A program made the position numbers and the translations under genes. The notes under the pieces were generated by a model that made no database searches, was not told the origin of the DNA, and saw only the letters and a program-made list of their open reading frames with translations. Source: Rheinheimera baltica DSM 14885 (GTDB lineage Bacteria; Pseudomonadota; Gammaproteobacteria; Enterobacterales; Alteromonadaceae). From it: a stretch of DNA of 60,506 bases. The stretch spans positions 1 to 60,506 of the forward strand of contig NZ_AUDG01000021.1 in the NCBI RefSeq assembly GCF_000425345.1, written 5' to 3'. This document shows, in pieces, positions 57,599 to 60,506 of the stretch; position 1 is the first letter of the stretch; each line of letters starts with the position of its first letter.

Positions 57599-60172
57599 GT
57601 GAGAACCGCCGTGCATGGGATATTGTTGCTGCTGTGGCTCTTCAGCGCTGGCGTTCATGCTTTTCATGCCGAGACTAATACATTGCAACGCCAGCTTAAT
57701 GGCCGGCAAACGTTGCCACTGGTGTATTATCAGATTTCCCCCCAACAAATCACACTAGATGATTTATTGTCTGATCCGGTTTATCACCACAGTTTCAGCC
57801 TGCTCCCATCAACTAAACGTCTTATATTTAATGAAAGCGAAGCCGTATGGCTGTTTGCCAGGCTACGCAACAGCAATACTCGCACCTTACAGGCAATTTT
57901 AGAATATGATTTTCCACTTGCTGATAAGATTGAAATTTATCAGGTAGATCGTCACAATCAAGATATCACGCTTCTAAGTCGCACCGGCAACGATTATCCG
58001 TTCAGTGAGCGCGCATTGCCTTATCGCAGTTTTGCCGTAAATATCAACCTTGCCCCGGCAGAAGAAACCGATATTTTTATCAAAATTCAGGACGCTGCAG
58101 TTATCCCCAGTGAGCTACTAATATGGGACGTCGAAAGCTTTACGGCGACTAAACAACAGCAAGCCATGCTAGATGGTCTGCTACAAGGTTTTTTATTGTT
58201 ACTTGCGCTGTACAACCTGATCTTACTTCAGCAAAGTAAAGCGAAATATTACCTGTATTATGCGGGTTTCTTTGTTAGCTTCGCACTGGTAATTGCAATC
58301 TTAAATGGTATGGCGTTTAAATTACTGTGGCCGGGCTACCCCGAGATCAACCAAGCGATACTTTATATTGCAGCCGGCTTTAACTTGTTGTGTTTGAATA
58401 TGTTTGTTCGCTACGCTGTGCGCACCATCTCAGGTTTTTGGTGGCACTTATGCCATTACATCAGTACTGCTATTGCATTAGCACTGTTATTTAGCCCATT
58501 GTTTACCAGTGGTCAATCCCGATTATTTCTATTACTTTTTGCTGCTAGTTGGGTACTAAGTAATAATCTACTATTGGCAATCCGGCTTAGTTTGCGCGGG
58601 CAAGAAAAAGCGAAAAGTTTTATCTGGGCTTGTGTATTTACCTTTATCAGCGCGCTGCTAATAACTCTGAATCAGGCTGGCTACTTACACGCCAATTTTG
58701 ACTGGTCTTTTATTCTGTTTTCGTTGGTGCTGCTGTGCCTGGCCCTCACCAGTTTTAACTTGCATAAATTTCAAATTCAAACCGTATTGCCGGAATCAGA
58801 TAACACTGAACTGGCGCACTATCGCGATATCTTTAACAATGCCGTTGAGGGTATGTTTACCACAACATTGGATGGAGCGCTGTTAAACGCAAATCAAGCC
58901 CTGCTGGATATTCTTGGCTATAACAGTCTGCCTGAGCTGAAACAGGCCATTGCAGGAACAGGGATGTCCAGGTTTTATGCCGTTCCCAGTGAACGTCAAC
59001 ATATGCTGAAACAGTTAGAGCTTGGCAGTAAAAAGAACTTTGAGATCCAAGGTTTACGGGGTGACAACAGCGCATTTTGGGCGTTAATGTCTGTGCGCCT
59101 TTCTGCCTCCAACGCCCAAAAAACTGCCTTCGTTCATGGTTCAGTAATCGATATTACTGAACAAAAACTGGCATATGAACAACTTGCCTATCTGGCGAAC
59201 CATGACACACTCACCTCATTATACAATCGCTATTACTTTGAGCAGCAATTACAAAGCTTATGTGACCAAAGCGGCTCTGATAAAGGCTGCGTAATGTATA
59301 TCGATGTAGATCAATTTAAGCTGATCAATAATAGTTGTAGCCACTGTGCTGGTGATACGCTACTTAAACAACTTAGCGACGTATTAAAACGCACAGTTCA
59401 CCATAATGGCCCGCTGGCCCGACTTGATAGTGACGAATTTGGTGTTTTACTTGCTGGCAAAAATGCGAACGAAGCTTTTTCGTTGGCGTACCGCATGCTG
59501 GATGCTATTCGAGAAATGCGTTTTATTTGGCAAGATAGTGTCTACACCATCAGCATTTGTATTGGTATTGCCGAGATCCAGCAAGATGATAGCATTGCGG
59601 ACAGTGTGCTGAAAAAAGCAGATGCTGCTTGCGACATTGCTAAGCAAAAGGGCCATAACCGCATACAGCTGTTTGATGCTAATGATCTTGATACGCAACA
59701 TCATCAGGCAGAAGTGCAGTGGGTCAAACAGTTAAGCCGGGCAGTACAAGAAGACCGTTTCGTACTTTTTCAACAACCCATTAAAGCATTAGGGCCACAA
59801 GACAACGGCTTGCACTATGAATTGCTCTTACGCTTGCGGGCTGAAGACGACAGCCTAGTGACACCAGGAAGCTTTTTGAACTCGGCTGAGCGCTATGGCT
59901 TAATGCCGCAAATAGACCGCTGGGTAATTAAGCACTATTTCCGCTGGTTGCAGCAGCAGCCAAAACATCTTAGTCAACTGTATTTATGTAATATTAATTT
60001 ATCAGGAAGTTCATTGCTCGACCCAACCTTCAAACAGGATACACAACTGCTGTTTGAACAGTATCAGATCCCTTTTGAACGTATTTGCTTTGAAATAACC
60101 GAAAGTGTTGCCATTATAAACCTGCAAAGTACGTTGGCCTTTATTGAACATTTTCGCGCTCAGGCTGTGTAA
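57599..60172 (+). pseudogene. 7TM-PAS-GGDEF-EAL cyclic-di-GMP protein, EAL domain cut off by an insertion
   Basis: 857 residues remain: signal peptide (about 1-22), periplasmic 7TMR-DISMED2-type domain (to about 170), seven membrane segments (about 190-395), PAS (about 405-525), GGDEF and EAL. The GGDEF motif is LDSDEF (D610 to F614), a degenerate form. The EAL block is YELLLRL (E741), and EITES (E832, E835) follows. The reading frame ends in FRAQAV at the IS1182-type junction at 60164. The DDFG and later metal-binding residues of EAL are missing, so phosphodiesterase activity is lost unless the remainder continues beyond the element. GTG start after GGGAG. Confidence 0.85.
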
Positions 60173-60506
60173 AAACTCATATTTTCCGCTCTTTCAGCGG
60201 TTGGCCAGTATGCACTGTTAGTGCCTCGCTGAAGTTATCTGTGTGCGTTTTAGTTTTCATTCAGTGCGGTTCGGAGGCTCATTAAGTCCGATATTGAGCG
60301 CTATTGGTGTGGTATCAGGAGCTAAAGCGACTACAGCCGCTAGCCGCAATGCTCTTGCAGTTTAATGGCTAATCCTTCAGTACCCCAGATAGACATCATT
60401 CTTTTGAGGTTATAAGCCAGCACATGCAAACTGATTTCCGTGCTGACGTTTTTAAATCTTCGTGTGAGCAAGTGAGTCGCCCCCATCCACATCTTAATTG
60501 TTCCAA
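60164..60506 (-). mobile_element. IS1182-type insertion sequence, 3' end
   Basis: The element begins near GCTGTGTAAAAACTC (60164), the kind of terminal sequence seen at IS1182 ends, and runs off the right edge. About 176 bases of non-coding sequence lie before the transposase stop codon at 60340. The insertion breaks the GGDEF-EAL gene. The exact boundary is inferred from where the reading frame leaves the EAL pattern. Confidence 0.75.
60340..60506 (-). CDS. IS1182-family transposase, C-terminal fragment
   Basis: On the minus strand the frame from the edge reads through MGATHLLTRRFKNVSTEISL and HVLAYNLKRMMSIWG to a stop at 60340-60342, 54 residues in view. This is the conserved C-terminal end of IS1182 transposases. 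The rest, including the DDE residues, is outside the window. Confidence 0.88.
   Translation of the reverse strand, partial: GTIKMWMGATHLLTRRFKNVSTEISLHVLAYNLKRMMSIWGTEGLAIKLQEHCG

Overview
The window looks like a draft chromosome segment of a Gammaproteobacterium. The marine/freshwater alteromonad-like genera Rheinheimera, Alishewanella or Arsukibacterium fit best. This is inferred from gene order and protein style, not from a database search. It starts inside the 3' end of an IS256-type transposase gene and ends inside an IS1182-type transposase gene, as contigs do when they break at repeated insertion sequences. I saw no tRNA gene, CRISPR array or prophage.

Layout. (1) 1-361: right end of an IS256-family element. 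(2) 433-7180, minus strand: pdhR-aceE-aceF-lpdA, the pyruvate dehydrogenase operon, with a perfect PdhR-type operator at 7226-7244. (3) 7611-9022, minus: ampE and ampD (muropeptide recycling). (4) 9091-11249, plus: membrane-anchored retropepsin-like protease, nadC, and a cold-shock/DUF1294 membrane protein. (5) 11568-17765, plus: pilA-pilB-pilC-pilD (type IV pilus), then coaE, zapD and yacG. (6) 17779-21003, minus: mutT and secA; dciA (DUF721) is divergent from secA and convergent with lpxC. (7) 21708-39311, minus: a complete dcw cluster, mraZ-rsmH-ftsL-ftsI-murE-murF-mraY-murD-ftsW-murG-murC-ddlB-ftsQ-ftsA-ftsZ-lpxC, mostly overlapping genes behind one promoter with four phased MraZ boxes. 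(8) 39592-48221: an accessory block between mraZ and rnpB/rsmI. It holds an RpiR/MurR-type regulator, a dipeptide epimerase, a secreted NlpC/P60 peptidase, a TonB-dependent receptor, an outer-membrane barrel protein and a cupredoxin-like protein. (9) 48237-52928: rnpB (RNase P RNA) and rsmI on minus, then lpoA-yraN-diaA-dolP on plus. (10) 52998-57399: DUF599 protein, rarD, yigI-like thioesterase, recQ and a small cytochrome c. (11) 57599-60163: a 7TM-PAS-GGDEF-EAL protein cut off inside its EAL domain by the IS1182-type element.

How it works together. Most of the window serves cell-wall synthesis and division: precursor synthesis, lipid II synthesis and flipping, septal transpeptidation, Z-ring assembly, LPS commitment by LpxC, and LpoA and AmpD nearby. 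The most interesting part is the block between mraZ and rnpB. It combines an outer-membrane receptor, a periplasmic peptidase of the YkfC type and an L-Ala-D/L-Glu epimerase, next to a sugar-phosphate-type (SIS) regulator. Similar 15-bp near-palindromes sit in the -35/-10 spacers of the putative regulator and receptor promoters, and one abuts the -35 of the peptidase promoter. I read this as a candidate regulon for scavenging peptidoglycan peptides. This is a hypothesis from the sequence and needs testing.
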